Part shown: in pieces, positions 21,701-30,157 of the stretch | Numbering within the stretch: the stretch's first letter is position 1 | Layout: every line of letters begins with the position of its first letter | Source of the DNA: UTCFX2 sp963788145 | GTDB taxonomy: Bacteria; Chloroflexota; Anaerolineae; Anaerolineales; UBA4823 | DNA length: 64,000 bases | Assembly (NCBI GenBank): GCA_963788145.1 | Contig: CAWBFQ010000003.1 | Span: forward strand, 682,001-746,000 | Direction of reading: 5' to 3' | Notes under the pieces: model-generated | Seen by the model: the letters and a program-made list of their open reading frames with translations, nothing else | The model's database searches: none | Told to the model about the DNA's origin: nothing | Made by a program: the position numbers and the translations under genes

Positions 21701-21782
21701 TTCCTGTCGCTCACAAATTAAAGATGGAACTGACCGGAGAGCATACCATCCGATTGAGTTGCTCTTTTTAGGTCGAAATTAA
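18723..21782 (+). CDS. FAD-linked oxidase fused to Fe-S / CCG domain protein (glycolate/D-lactate dehydrogenase type)
   Basis: About 1019 aa. The N-terminal half is a PCMH-type FAD-binding domain (GSGSSLAGQAIG, then GGSIANNATGAHS) with an FAD-oxidase C domain (SGEHGDGLARSEW). The C-terminal half carries two 4Fe-4S clusters (CNGAGVCRKSDGLMCPS and CLACKGCKAECP) and cysteine-rich GlpC-like segments (HGHCYQKA, TGCCGMAGTFGYE). Such fusions oxidise 2-hydroxyacids such as D-lactate or glycolate and pass electrons to a membrane or soluble carrier. The start is TTG 18723, chosen for its GAGG site 8 bp upstream; TTG 18717 is too close to it. The stop overlaps the convergent decarboxylase operon by 4 bp. 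Confidence 0.9.
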   Translation: MKRPAKKPPLFEKTEEVASQLQKVIRGEIRTDLTTRILYSTDASIYQIEPLGVLFPKDVEDLQAIVEVCAYTKSPVLARGSGSSLAGQAIGAAWIVDCSRYLDRIERIDPEQRIAVVQPGVILNALNKEAARYGLMFGPDPASAERASLGGSIANNATGAHSIRYGMVADHLLETNVLLADGSLANFKELSLEEAASIAAHGKSLEAEIYRGVLSIRNEWGSEIRTRWPLTWRRASGYNLNYLLPWSPAEPPEWAKEGERGPLYPPIQKGTLNLAVLMAGSEGTLGVIRDATIQLVRKPAHTLLLVLSYATIVEACDQVEAILEFGPSAIELIPQNLIRLAQSVPAYASQVSILSPLYLNGVEPPSLLLVEFSGEHLALLQEKAKKLSFGKPHILADTLEAQRQVWGTRKVGLGLFMSRPGDAKPWSFIEDLAVPVNRLSEFVREMYRLMDDYGVEGENYGHASAGCLHIRPVIDLKTVVGVQMLRKLASDAVDLTLSMGGAVSGEHGDGLARSEWNERMFGGEIVSVFRYLKNTFDPQGILNPGKIVSVQPDLTVPKMDENLRFGSGSNFGIWQPVMNFSQQENLAGAIEQCNGAGVCRKSDGLMCPSFQASRNEMYSTRGRANLLRAMIYQKFPTEKYAEKVVFEALDMCLACKGCKAECPSAVDMAKLKYEYIELYYSHHPRKIRDYIFGYIDRVAQLTHAFWWIANPVMASKLFSKILDRLVEISAKRSLPRFARSRLKNEWNQGRINPLENTSSVERVLFLSDVFSEYFFPEIGMAALRALEKVGCEIVMIPVIGAGRTLISKGMLRPARLHAERLVEAIARLDPEGNAAIVGIEPSEVLSLCDEYLDLLPENSVVRSIAQRSFTIEEFLIRPRKGGDGDTGSSVHSRLRIAKIIQPNNPTAILHGHCYQKARPPHPDNYPVGVEATLKMLTEAGYLVQVMDTGCCGMAGTFGYENEHLELSLQVGELSLFPSIRNTDEQTLVVASGVSCRSQIKDGTDRRAYHPIELLFLGRN

Positions 21783-22907
21783 ACTAGACCACTAACCAGC
21801 GCGAGCAACACACCGCCAGCGATGACGCTCCCAAGCTGGCCAGCAGTATTTGTACCCATGGCATGCATAAGGAGAAAATTGTCAAAATCCTCATCTTGAG
21901 CCATCTGCGCAGCTAACCGTCCAGCCATCGGGAAGGCGCTGATTCCAGCGGCTCCGATCAATGGATTGATTTTGCCATGGGTGATGAACGCCATCAGCTT
22001 TCCAAATAATAAACCCGCAATAGTATCAAAACAGAAGGCAAGCAAGCCGAGGATGAGAATGCTAATGGTTTGCCAGTTCAAGAAACTCTGAGCAGTCATG
22101 GTGGAGCCAATTGTTATACCTAAAAACAAGGTAGCGATATTTGCAATCTCATTCTGGGCTGCTTTGTTTAGCCGGTCAACGACACCACTTTCTCGAAGTA
22201 AATTACCAAGCATCAGCATACTGATTAATGGGGTTGCATCTGGAACCAATAAACCGATTACCAAAGTCACCACAATTGGGAATAAGATGCGAAGTCTGTT
22301 TTGAAACCGGTCGAGGAGAATAATCCATCTTGATCCGGCGTTCAGCCTTCGTCGTCATCAATTTCATTAAAGGTGGTTGGATGATCGGAACCAGGCTCAT
22401 ATAGGAATAGGCTGCAACGGCTATTGGAGCGAGCAACTCTGGCGCTAGCTTGGTAGCCACAAAAATCGAGGTTGGACCATCGATTGCGCCAATCACACCA
22501 ATTGAGGCGGCCTGATTGAGTGGAAAACCGATTAATGTGGCTAGTATCAATGTTCCGAAAATCCCAAATTGTCCAGCGGCTCCCATTAATACCATGGATG
22601 GCTGCGCCAGCAATGGACTGAAATCTATCATCGCGCCGACGCCGATGAAAATCATTAAGGGAAAAATCTCGGTGCTGATACCAATCTTATAAAGCACACC
22701 AAAAAGACCATTATCGGCGAGCATACCAGATAGCGGAATATTGGCAAGGATACAGCCAAAACCGATTGGTAAGAGTAGGACAGGCTCATATTCTTTAATC
22801 ACTGCCAGGGCGATCAGTGTCCCACCTACCAGAATGAGTAATGCATTTCCCCAGGTGAAATGCGTGATGCCTTTCAAGAGTTCAGCGAGCATTTCTGGAA
22901 AAGGCAT
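21779..22907 (-). CDS. Na+-pumping decarboxylase beta subunit (one frame break)
   Basis: The OadB/MmdB/GcdB integral membrane subunit, which decarboxylates carboxybiotin and exports Na+. The N-terminal part has GAIDGPTSIF and many hydrophobic helices. The C-terminal part has SMLMLGNLLRESGVV, GAAGISAFPMAGRLAAQ and HAMGTNTAGQLGS. The two parts lie in different frames that meet near 22290-22300, just after RPVSKQ. Removing one base in the A-run there joins RPVS to RILFPIVVTLVIG, the expected family sequence, giving about 375 aa. It is the last gene of the operon, 5 bp after the biotin carrier gene. Its 3' end meets the convergent dehydrogenase gene. Confidence 0.92.
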
Positions 22908-22912
22908 CGTCC

Positions 22913-23335
22913 TTACTCCGTAAATTCAAGCAGTTTGTCATTATGATTTACTGTCTGTCCAGCTGATACGAAAATTTCAGCCACTTCACCGGAGCGAGCA
23001 GCCCTGATTGAATTGCGCATCTTCATCGCTTCGATGACAAACAGCACCTGGCTAAAAGCAATAGGTTCTCCAGGTTTTACTTTGATGTCCACAATCACAC
23101 CTGGAATTGGCGCACGTACAATTTTGGGGTTTAATGATGCACCAGAAGGTACATGTACTATGGCAGGTGGACCGGGTGGAATATTTTGATGGGCGGGCAG
23201 CGTCGGTGTTATCAGATTTTCTTCTGGCCAGACTTCAACTTGGGTACCATCGACTGTTGCAATGACCGGTCGACTACTCAGGTTTCCAATCTCGACCTGA
23301 TAAATCTGTTCGCCAATTCTTAGCTGATATTTCAT
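22913..23335 (-). CDS. Biotin carboxyl carrier protein of the decarboxylase
   Basis: A 140-aa protein. A short N-terminal region and a Pro/Ala-rich linker lead to a C-terminal biotinyl domain with the biotin-accepting Lys in VIEAMKMRNSI. It shuttles CO2 from the carboxyltransferase to the membrane beta subunit. The start at 23335 is chosen because AGAGGAAG precedes it by about 7 nt; an upstream in-frame start would overlap the gamma-subunit gene heavily. It overlaps the gamma-subunit stop by ATGA and lies 5 bp before the beta-subunit gene. Confidence 0.92.
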   Translation of the reverse strand: MKYQLRIGEQIYQVEIGNLSSRPVIATVDGTQVEVWPEENLITPTLPAHQNIPPGPPAIVHVPSGASLNPKIVRAPIPGVIVDIKVKPGEPIAFSQVLFVIEAMKMRNSIRAARSGEVAEIFVSAGQTVNHNDKLLEFTE

Positions 23336-23670
23336 TTGATTCTTCCTCTTTTTGTCACCATGCGCGTACGCAGAACAGCCTGCCATGCGCTGACCAAAGC
23401 GGTAGGAGGCAATGGGAATGGGTGTGGCGCAGAGCTATCTTTCTGGCGGGCTAAGGCAACCGCAACCGCGATCGCTGCAGCCTGCCTTTTTTGGTCGAGA
23501 TCGGAAGATTTTCCTGGTGTGATAAGGATGAATTCTTCATCCAACTCTTTGTCGTTGGAGGTGACGCGAACCAACAACGACATCAAACCCCAGAGCAATA
23601 GAATAGCGCCAAAGACCAAACTCATCCCGATGATGGAGATTTGGATTACCAAGCTCAGATTTTCAGTCAT
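23332..23670 (-). CDS. Small membrane (gamma/delta) subunit of the Na+-pumping decarboxylase
   Basis: A 112-aa protein with one N-terminal membrane helix (about residues 7-34, IGMSLVFGAILLLWGLM) and a charged cytoplasmic tail. This is the layout of OadG/MmdD subunits, which anchor and assemble the complex. Sequence conservation in this family is low, so the call leans on size, topology and the position between the carboxyltransferase and biotin carrier genes. Its stop overlaps the biotin carrier start. Confidence 0.82.
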   Translation of the reverse strand: MTENLSLVIQISIIGMSLVFGAILLLWGLMSLLVRVTSNDKELDEEFILITPGKSSDLDQKRQAAAIAVAVALARQKDSSAPHPFPLPPTALVSAWQAVLRTRMVTKRGRIK

Positions 23671-23682
23671 TACGCACCTGCA

Positions 23683-25249
23683 TCATACTGGGATGTTGCC
23701 ATGTTTTCTGGCGGGTGCGACGGTTTGTTTATCGCGCAAGGCTGCTAGCGAGGCGATAATTTTTGGGCGGGTTTCGCATGGCTCAATAATATCGTCAACA
23801 TATCCTTCGCGAGCAGCAAAATAGGGATTGTTAAATCGCTCGCGGTAGTCATCTGTAAGCCGCTTGCGTTCAGCCACTGGATCGGGCGAAGATTCGATTT
23901 CACGCTTGTAGAGGATGTTGACGGCTCCTTCTGCTCCCATCACGGCGATTTCAGCGCTGGGCCAGGCGTAGGTTACGTCAGTTCCGAGATATTTGCTGCC
24001 CATCACAACATATGCACCACCATATGCTTTGCGAGTGACTACTGTGATTTTCGGGACTGTGGCTTCAGAGAATGCGTACAATACCTTGGCGCCGTGCCGA
24101 ATGATGCCGCCATATTCCTGATGCGTACCAGGCAAGAAACCGGGCGAATCAACAAAAGTCACAATAGGAATATTGAAGCAATCGCACATCCGTACAAAAC
24201 GGGCCATTTTATCGGATGCGTCGATGTCGATCACACCTGCCATCACACTTGGTTCCTGCGCAACGATCCCAACACTGTGGCCTCCAATTCGCGCAAGTCC
24301 AATAATGGCGTTCATTGCCCAGGCTGGTTGAATCTCTTGAAATGAACCCAGATCGATTACGTGTTGGATTACTTCATGCATGCTGTATGCCTCATAAGCA
24401 TCCAACGGGATTAACTTATTTAGCTCCAGGTCCATGCGCATCGGGTCGTCTGTGGATGGGAAGTATGGCGGGTTTTCGACATTATTGGATGGAAAATAAC
24501 CCAACAACGTGCGAGTGAGTAACAAAGCTTCGGATTCATCTTTGGAAGAAAAATGGGCTGTCCCGGTAATCGACATATGCACCGATGCACCCCCTAGCGT
24601 TTCGGCGTTGACCACTTCTCCAGTCATACCTTTGATTACATCAGGTCCAGTCAGAAACATAAAAGAATGGTTCTCGACCATAATAATCAAATCCGTCAAG
24701 GCGGGTGAATAAGCGGCGCCGCCGGCGCACGGACCCAGCATCACGCTGATTTGGGGAATAACGCCGGAATATTGTGCATTGCGGAGGAAGATTTCGGCAT
24801 AACCGCCAAGGCTCTTGACGCCTTCCTGGATGCGCGCCCCACCCGAATCGATCAATCCGATGATGGGGACGCCATTGCGCACAGCCAGATCCATCACCCG
24901 GCAAATCTTATGACTCTGCATCTCGCTGAGTGTACCGCCATAGACCGTAAAATCCTGCGCATATACATAGACGGTTCGCCCTTCGATCTGTCCATAACCG
25001 GTCACTACGCCATCTCCGGGGAATTTCTCTGTTGCTAGCCCCATCTCGTCATTTGGGGCAGTGATGAAAGGCTCCAACTCGTTAAATGTACCTATGTCCA
25101 ACAGAATTCTCAAGCCGCTCCCGGCTGGTTAGCTTCCCTTTGGAGTGTTGGACCGCGATCCGTTTCTCCCCTCCGCCCTGACGGGCTTTTTCGCGTAAGC
25201 GGCGCAGCCTGAGAATTCGGGGGTCTTCCCCGTTATGAGCATCGTTCAT
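23683..25249 (-). CDS. mmdA: Methylmalonyl-CoA decarboxylase / acyl-CoA carboxyltransferase alpha subunit (one frame break)
   Basis: A biotin-dependent acyl-CoA carboxyltransferase of about 520 aa. Typical elements are IDSGGARIQEG, GPCAGGAAYSPA, VDSPGFLPGTHQEYGGIIRHGAK and RKAYGGAYVVMGSK. The true start appears to be ATG 25247-25249, preceded by AAGAG: its first 46 codons encode the usual charged N-terminus ending KGKLTSRERL. The frame then breaks at about 25111, where one extra base separates RERL from RILLDIGTF. Together with the membrane, biotin and beta subunits this forms a Na+-translocating methylmalonyl-CoA decarboxylase (EC 7.2.4.3). Glutaconyl-CoA is a less likely substrate. It is the first gene of its operon. 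Confidence 0.9.
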
Positions 25250-25330
25250 TGCACTCTTGCCTCTGAATATCTAAATGTCCAAATATCTAATTGATGGGAT
25301 AAAGATCGCGTATCTCAAAGTATGATATCT

Positions 25331-25357
25331 ATTATACTTATTAATTTATAGTGACAA
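25331..25357 (-). promoter_or_regulatory. Candidate promoter of the decarboxylase operon
   Basis: Minus-strand TTGTCA (25352-25357) and a perfect TATAAT (25331-25336), but with a short 15-bp spacer, lie about 80 bp upstream of ATG 25249 in an AT-rich divergent gap. Confidence 0.45.
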
Positions 25358-25419
25358 ACATCCTATAAAATGGTGAAAGGAAATAATGAACAAAGTAATG
25401 TTCAGAAGGGAGATGTGTT

Positions 25420-26253
25420 GTGAATCGCATTTATAGAATTTATCCAACTCCTGCCCAAGAAATGGACCTGGAGGGTGCTTATCTGGAGCACGACCTGCGT
25501 AATATTGCTAAGCCGGCAGGTAGACCTGTAGTGTATGCCAATTTCATTGCCAGCCTGGATGGCAGGATAGCTATTCCACACGGGGCAGGGGAGGGTTTGG
25601 GAACGCCAAAGGCAACGGCTAATGACCGCGACTGGCGTTTATTTCAAGAGCTTGCAGCACAGGCTGATATTCTGATTAGCAGCGGTCGTTATTTACGCGA
25701 TTGGGCTGATGGAAAAGCGCAGGAGATATTACAGGTCAACGATCCCCGCTATGCAGACCTGCGGGACTGGCGGACAGAGCGAGGACTGAATCCTTATCCT
25801 GATTTTGCTTTACTAAGCGAGAAACTGGATTTTACCATCCCGGATGTTATCAGGGACGCAGGGAGGAAGGTGGTTGTTTTCACAACGGAGACATCTGATC
25901 CTGTTCGGAGGGCAATGATTGCATCCCAAGTGGATCAGGTGATTATTGTTGGAAAAGAGGAAATCAGCGCAAGCAAAATGGTTTCAGAGCTTGGCGAACT
26001 CGGGTACTGCAGCATTTATTCAGCAGCAGGACCAAGAATTTTTCATCTATTGTTGACAGAAGGTGTATTAGATCGGTTTTACTTGACCGTAGTCAATAAG
26101 TTCTTAGGTGGTCACGAGTTCGCGAGCATACTAGAAGGCGAACAATTAAATCCACCGGCTACGGCGCAGATTGAGCGGATGTATCTTGACCAGCACGCGC
26201 TGGGTGGAGTTGGTCAATTGCTGGTTTGTTATCGTTTGATGCAGCGTGGATAA
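25420..26253 (+). CDS. RibD C-terminal-domain (dihydrofolate-reductase-like) protein
   Basis: A 277-aa protein of the RibD_C/DHFR-like reductase superfamily. It shows the N-terminal YANFIASLDGRIA strand-turn typical of pyrimidine reductases, a nucleotide-binding region with DILISSGRYLRDW, and the late SAAGPRIFHLLL segment. No deaminase domain is attached, so it is not a full RibD. It could be a stand-alone riboflavin reductase or an unrelated NADPH-dependent reductase. The start is GTG 25420, with GGGAG 8 bp upstream. No other riboflavin gene lies nearby. Confidence 0.8.
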   Translation: MNRIYRIYPTPAQEMDLEGAYLEHDLRNIAKPAGRPVVYANFIASLDGRIAIPHGAGEGLGTPKATANDRDWRLFQELAAQADILISSGRYLRDWADGKAQEILQVNDPRYADLRDWRTERGLNPYPDFALLSEKLDFTIPDVIRDAGRKVVVFTTETSDPVRRAMIASQVDQVIIVGKEEISASKMVSELGELGYCSIYSAAGPRIFHLLLTEGVLDRFYLTVVNKFLGGHEFASILEGEQLNPPATAQIERMYLDQHALGGVGQLLVCYRLMQRG

Positions 26254-26256
26254 GGT

Positions 26257-27006
26257 TTATTTTGGCAATGTAGCGAAAAAGATATCCCAGAAAGGCGAGC
26301 TGACTCCAAAGCGTTTATCTGGGGATTTGTAATGGTGCTGCATGTGATGGCGCTTAATTGCTTTGAGAAGACCTGATCTCATTGGAAAATGATGGGTGGC
26401 GTAGTGAATGACGTCATATGTCAAATATCCTGTCATAAAACCAACAAACAGTGGATCTACCCAATGAGCCCATCCAAGAATCGCGCCGAAAATCCAGGAA
26501 AAGAGAGCGTAGAAGACGAAAGCCATTGGAATGCTAACAACAGGCGGCATCACCAGGCGTGTTTTGGATTGGGGTTGTGCATGGTGGATACCATGAAATA
26601 GAAATACCAGCCGTTTCAGTTGAGTTTTTGTTGGATGATAATGAAAGACAAATCGGTGCAAGGTGTATTCGGCAAATGTCCACAATATAATTCCCGCTAA
26701 AATTGCGAGTGGTAGGATTATAAGAGAAAGCGTACCAGAGAATTCCTTGATAGAGCGTGCCAAAAAGAACACGATCACTGGCAGCCAGATGATCACAACA
26801 GCTTGTGGGGTAATGTGTGTGAAGAACTCCAGCCAATCAGATTTAAACAATCGGATTGGCTGATCGTTGTGATCGATCGGGAAGCCGCCCATTTCGCTGT
26901 ATTTGACCGGTAAATCAAGATCAACTTGATACTCATTTTCTATCACGCCACTCTCCAGAGGACTGGTATTATTCCGTTGGAACTGGATTTTATCAGATGG
27001 TGACAA
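26257..27006 (-). CDS. Fatty acid hydroxylase superfamily membrane protein
   Basis: A 249-aa integral membrane di-iron protein. Four hydrophobic helices (about residues 65-110 and 155-200) are combined with the histidine clusters EYTLHRFVFH, HGIHH, DVIHYATHH and HHMQHH, which form the non-heme di-iron site of sterol desaturase / fatty acid 2-hydroxylase proteins. It likely hydroxylates or otherwise modifies a membrane lipid. That reaction needs O2, which is of note in a probable anaerobe. The first 50 or so residues are polar and unrecognised. It lies 6 bp downstream of the recombinase gene on the same strand. Confidence 0.85.
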   Translation of the reverse strand: MSPSDKIQFQRNNTSPLESGVIENEYQVDLDLPVKYSEMGGFPIDHNDQPIRLFKSDWLEFFTHITPQAVVIIWLPVIVFFLARSIKEFSGTLSLIILPLAILAGIILWTFAEYTLHRFVFHYHPTKTQLKRLVFLFHGIHHAQPQSKTRLVMPPVVSIPMAFVFYALFSWIFGAILGWAHWVDPLFVGFMTGYLTYDVIHYATHHFPMRSGLLKAIKRHHMQHHYKSPDKRFGVSSPFWDIFFATLPK

Positions 27007-27012
27007 AACCCG

Positions 27013-28023
27013 CTAGTTTTCTCGCTGATCATCGGCATTGTCAAAGATCTCCATATAGCCCTGATCCAGCTCGTCGTCGGATAAATGCGCATATCGTTGT
27101 GTGACAGCGATATTGCGGTGGCGAGCCAACTCTTGGGCCATTTTCAGATTGCCGCCAGAACCCTTTAGAACGGATGTGACGAAGAAGTGCCGGAAAGAGT
27201 GTGGGGTGATCTCGCCAGCCGCCTGGGGACCAATAGCTTCGGTGACACGCCTTGTGATGATGTTTTGTCCGGTCCTGGTTGAGATCGCTTTGATTTTCTT
27301 TCCCGCCCCCTTATCGTGGCGGGAAAAGAGGGGCAGGGAGGCTAATGGGCGGCGCGTCCCGCCATCCAATCCGGCTCGAGCGCCAAGATAATCTTTTAAC
27401 GCATGGATGCTGCGATTGGAGAAACGCACAACGGCCTGGCGGTTTCCTTTGCCAACAATCATTGCTTTCTGCTCGTTCCAATCTAGGTCGCCGCGCTGCA
27501 AGCGGCAGGCTTCATGAACCCGCAGCCCGGTATCAGCCAAAGTCAGGATAAAGGCACGGTCGCGCAGATTGATCAGATATCCGGTTTCGTCGATTGTCTG
27601 CCAAGAAGCAAGATTAATAGCATGCAAAATAGTTAATTGAATAAGATCTTGCGGAAACTGCGGTAGACGCAGTCCGGGTTTTCGGGATCTATGGCGGATA
27701 AGCAGGCGCACACGCGGTAGATTCATTTCGGTCAGTCGTTCTGCTACCAGGAATTCAAAGAAACCAGCCAGCGCTGTAAGATATAGCTGTTCTGTAGATG
27801 GTGAATAGACTTTCAAATCCTGGGCAAACCAGGATACAGCATCCTCTGTCAGTTGGCTGATTTTTTGTTGATCGAGTGGGGGGCCCTTTTTTTGCATGGT
27901 CTGAATAAAAGAATTCATCGCGTTGTTGTAAGCGCGGGCGGTGTGCTCGCTGCGCGCCAGTCGAATCGCATCGATGTAGATCTGGATGGCTTGAAAGATC
28001 GAGATTTCGTCGTCAGGGGACAT
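27013..28023 (-). CDS. Tyrosine recombinase (XerC/XerD-like)
   Basis: About 336 aa. The N-terminal SAM-like core-binding domain (about residues 8-105) and the C-terminal catalytic domain are both present. Visible active-site motifs are Arg in ADTGLRVHEACRL, Lys in the VGKGNR hairpin, HSFRH, the second His in LARHRNI, and the Tyr nucleophile in RYAHLSDDEL. The start at 28023 is chosen because GGAG lies 6 nt upstream; a longer frame to 28092 has no site. No integrase-associated excisionase, att repeats or cargo are visible nearby. A chromosome-dimer-resolving Xer role or a stand-alone recombinase are both possible. Confidence 0.87.
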   Translation of the reverse strand: MSPDDEISIFQAIQIYIDAIRLARSEHTARAYNNAMNSFIQTMQKKGPPLDQQKISQLTEDAVSWFAQDLKVYSPSTEQLYLTALAGFFEFLVAERLTEMNLPRVRLLIRHRSRKPGLRLPQFPQDLIQLTILHAINLASWQTIDETGYLINLRDRAFILTLADTGLRVHEACRLQRGDLDWNEQKAMIVGKGNRQAVVRFSNRSIHALKDYLGARAGLDGGTRRPLASLPLFSRHDKGAGKKIKAISTRTGQNIITRRVTEAIGPQAAGEITPHSFRHFFVTSVLKGSGGNLKMAQELARHRNIAVTQRYAHLSDDELDQGYMEIFDNADDQREN

Positions 28024-28332
28024 TTTTACTCCAATGGATGGTGTAATCATTATATCATAATTGTTTCTTATAATAATACTTATCAGAAACATTAATGTCT
28101 TCTTGTGGTTTTATGTATCTAATAACCTGCCTATCGCTGAGAATCAAGGTTACTTCATCCGGGATGAATTATTGTAAGGTTCCAGTGGTATTCGCGAAAT
28201 TGGCGTGCGCAAATATGCTTTGTGCGCAGAGTTTAGTGTATTTCTTTAATATCCCCTACCCTATTAAGGGAAAGGATAATCATTCTTGACAAATGAGAAC
28301 ATATATTCTAAATTATAGAATGAGTAGGCAGG
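28024..28332. other. Divergent intergenic region with inverted repeats
   Basis: This 309-bp gap separates the recombinase and radical SAM genes. It holds two imperfect inverted repeats: TGCGCAAA (28206-28213) with TTTGTGCGCA (28219-28228), and a nested hairpin TATCC...CCCT-ATTA-AGGG...GGATA (28250-28278). It also holds the promoter with the LexA-box-like palindrome described separately. A 64-codon plus-strand frame (28095-28289) has no ribosome site or recognisable composition and is not called as a gene. Confidence 0.5.
28286..28314 (+). promoter_or_regulatory. Promoter with embedded LexA/SOS-box-like palindrome
   Basis: A perfect TTGACA (28286-28291), 17-bp spacer and TAAATT (28309-28314). 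The spacer contains GAACATATATTC (28297-28308). This differs in one base from a perfect dyad of the Gram-positive LexA type (GAAC-N4-GTTC). A repressor bound there would block RNA polymerase. The gene downstream encodes a radical SAM/HhH protein related to predicted DNA repair proteins. Confidence 0.55.
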
Positions 28333-29485
28333 ATGTATAATTTGCTGATTGGCCTTATTGGATACATGGATCTTGAGCCAGCAGAAGAACAAGGTTGTCC
28401 TTCACCGGCAAGGCAGAAACGAGGCGCCAACGACCCAGAAGTAAGCCTTGCGATGCTTCCAAATGGCAGACAAATCGCCTTGCTGAAGACACTGTTGACC
28501 TCCGCTTGCGAGCGAGATTGTAATTACTGTCCGTTTCGAGCTGGCAGGGATTTCCGCAGAGCCACACTTCGTCCGGATGAAATGGCCGAGACTTTCATGG
28601 GGATGGTTCGGGCTGGGATTGCCCAAGGTTTATTCCTGAGTTCAGGAATTGTTAATGGAGGAATGCATACCCAAGATCAAATCATTGATACCGCGGAAAT
28701 CCTGCGCCACAAATTTGGTTTCAAGGGCTATCTTCATCTGAAGATCATGCCAGGCAGCGAGTATGAACAAGTGAAAAAAACGATGGAACTTGCAGACCGA
28801 GTATCGGTTAACCTGGAAGCTCCAAATGCGGAAAGACTTACCCGTCTGGCTCCCCATAAGAATTTTTTTGAAGAGCTGCTCACTCCGCTTAAATCGATTC
28901 AGCAAACCAAGGACAATTTTGAGCCAGAAGACACTTTTAAAGGACATTGGCCTTCATTGACCACCCAGTTTGTGGTGGGAGCTGTGGGAGAAAGCGACCT
29001 GGAACTACTGACAACAACTGCAAAGCTTCAGCAAGAGATGGGACTGAGTTCGGGCTTATTTCTCTGCTTTTCATCCGATCCAGAACACACCTTTGGAGAA
29101 TACTCCCGCTACCCACCCTCTCCGGCAGCATCGTTTGTACCAGGCTTCATTCTTGCTGCGGGATTATGGGTATGATCTGGAGGATCTTCCATTCGAAACA
29201 ACCGGTAATCTTCCTATTCGGATCGATCCAAAACTGGCTTGGGCAAAAGAAAATTTGAGCGAAAGGCCTGTGGAAATCAATCAGGCAGATAGAAATCTAC
29301 TCTTACGTTTACCGGGGATCGGTCCTAAAGGGGTGAAGGTGATTCTGGCTGCTCGCAGAAAAGGAACGATTCGGAATATTTCTGAGCTCAGAAATCTTGG
29401 GATTAATATCCAAAATTTGCTCCCATTTATCTTATTGGATGGAAAACAACCTGCTAAGCAGCTACTGCTTTGGTCTGTCGACTAA
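28333..29485 (+). CDS. Radical SAM protein with C-terminal helix-hairpin-helix (one frame break)
   Basis: The N-terminal radical SAM domain has the cluster motif CERDCNYCPFR (C-x3-C-x2-C), and SSGIVNGG follows. The C-terminal part, in another frame, carries HRLYQASFLLRDYGY and a DNA-binding-type HhH (LLRLPGIGPKGVKVILAARR). Reading one base later near 29060-29065 joins them through SAFHPIQNTPLENTP, the expected family sequence. The result is one protein of about 380 aa resembling the family annotated as putative DNA modification/repair radical SAM proteins. Starts at ATG 28333 or ATG 28366 are both possible. The 3' end overlaps the convergent gene by 24 bp. The enzymatic reaction is unknown. 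Confidence 0.85.
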
Positions 29486-29890
29486 GTTAAATTTCTCCCA
29501 AGCTCCAATCCAAGGTTCGCTATTGGATGATCGTTTTGGCAATACAACCGAGCGTAATTTCTCTGCTACCTGAGCAGATGTCATCGCGACGGTCGCCCAA
29601 TCGTCATTGAGAATAGCTTGACGCATCTTTCGGCTGAGATATTCAGTCCATTCCCATTCCATCCGAAATCGATCTGCCTTCAACCAATACCCTCTCTTCT
29701 CCCAAGCAGTTACCGAAGAATCGACTGTATTAGAGATACCATCCATCGCTAATATGATAAATGCAGCCAAATCGTGAGTTTTGGAATCAATCTCCTTCTG
29801 ACGCATCAGTTCTTGAATAGCTCGCACGATGCTGCGCGTTAGTTGAGTGCGGTCTTTTGCCGCGCTTTCTGTTTTAATCACTCTGCTCAA
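29462..29890 (-). CDS. Conserved-looking hypothetical protein, 142 aa
   Basis: A soluble, mostly helical protein with a basic N-terminus, an AAFIILAMDGISNTVD segment and a WEWTEYLSRKMRQAI segment. No family recognised. The start is TTG 29888-29890, with GGAG 6 nt upstream. It converges on and overlaps the radical SAM gene by 24 bp. Reading-frame length, composition and a plausible ribosome site support a real gene. Confidence 0.65.
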   Translation of the reverse strand: MSRVIKTESAAKDRTQLTRSIVRAIQELMRQKEIDSKTHDLAAFIILAMDGISNTVDSSVTAWEKRGYWLKADRFRMEWEWTEYLSRKMRQAILNDDWATVAMTSAQVAEKLRSVVLPKRSSNSEPWIGAWEKFNLVDRPKQ

Positions 29891-29934
29891 TTTAGTCTCC
29901 AGAGAGTAGGATGGAACTGATTATATCGGATTTA

Positions 29935-29963
29935 TTGACGATGCGAATAGACTGGCTTATAAT
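29935..29963 (+). promoter_or_regulatory. tRNA-Leu promoter
   Basis: TTGACG (29935-29940), 17-bp spacer and a perfect TATAAT (29958-29963). Initiation is expected near 29970, only a few bases before the mature tRNA 5' end at 29974. Confidence 0.8.
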
Positions 29964-29973
29964 CTCCTGGCAC

Positions 29974-30055
29974 GGGGAAGTGCTGGAACTGGCAGACAGG
30001 CGTGACTTAGGATCACGTGCCGAAAGGCGTAGGGGTTCAAGTCCCCTCTTCCCCA
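29974..30055 (+). tRNA. tRNA-Leu (anticodon UAG)
   Basis: A class II tRNA of 82 nt. The acceptor stem is GGGGAAG (29974-29980) with CTTCCCC (30048-30054) and discriminator A. The anticodon stem CGTGA/TCACG encloses the 7-base loop CTTAGGA with anticodon TAG at 30008-30010, reading CUN leucine codons. A long variable arm (GCC-GAAA-GGC) and a T arm with GTTCAAGTC flanked by GGG/CCC complete the fold. The CCA end is not encoded. Confidence 0.95.
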
Positions 30056-30094
30056 TATTTATATATTGATCTTATATTCCACTTTTGGAACACA

Positions 30095-30103
30095 TGATAT
30101 AAT
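30095..30103 (+). promoter_or_regulatory. Extended -10 promoter upstream of trigger factor
   Basis: TG-A-TATAAT forms an extended -10 element. No convincing -35 is seen. Transcription would begin near 30110, about 45 nt before the trigger factor start. Confidence 0.55.
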
Positions 30104-30157
30104 GCGGCGGATTAGTCCGCTGCTTTGGTTTTAATATTCTATGCGAAGGAAATGACC

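Noticed and set aside
25386..25436. 16-codon ORF with an AAAGG site upstream of the RibD-like gene
   Set aside because: It overlaps the GTG start of that gene, has no distinctive codons, and no terminator or hairpin accompanies it.
28206..28278. Attachment site for the tyrosine recombinase
   Set aside because: The inverted repeats have no second copy in the window and no element boundaries are visible.
28095..28289. 64-codon frame in the recombinase/radical SAM gap
   Set aside because: No ribosome site, no domain, and it covers inverted repeats and promoter elements.
29974..30055. tRNA gene as integration site of a mobile element
   Set aside because: No partial repeat of the tRNA 3' end or integrase directly beside it; the recombinase is 2 kb away in an unrelated arrangement.
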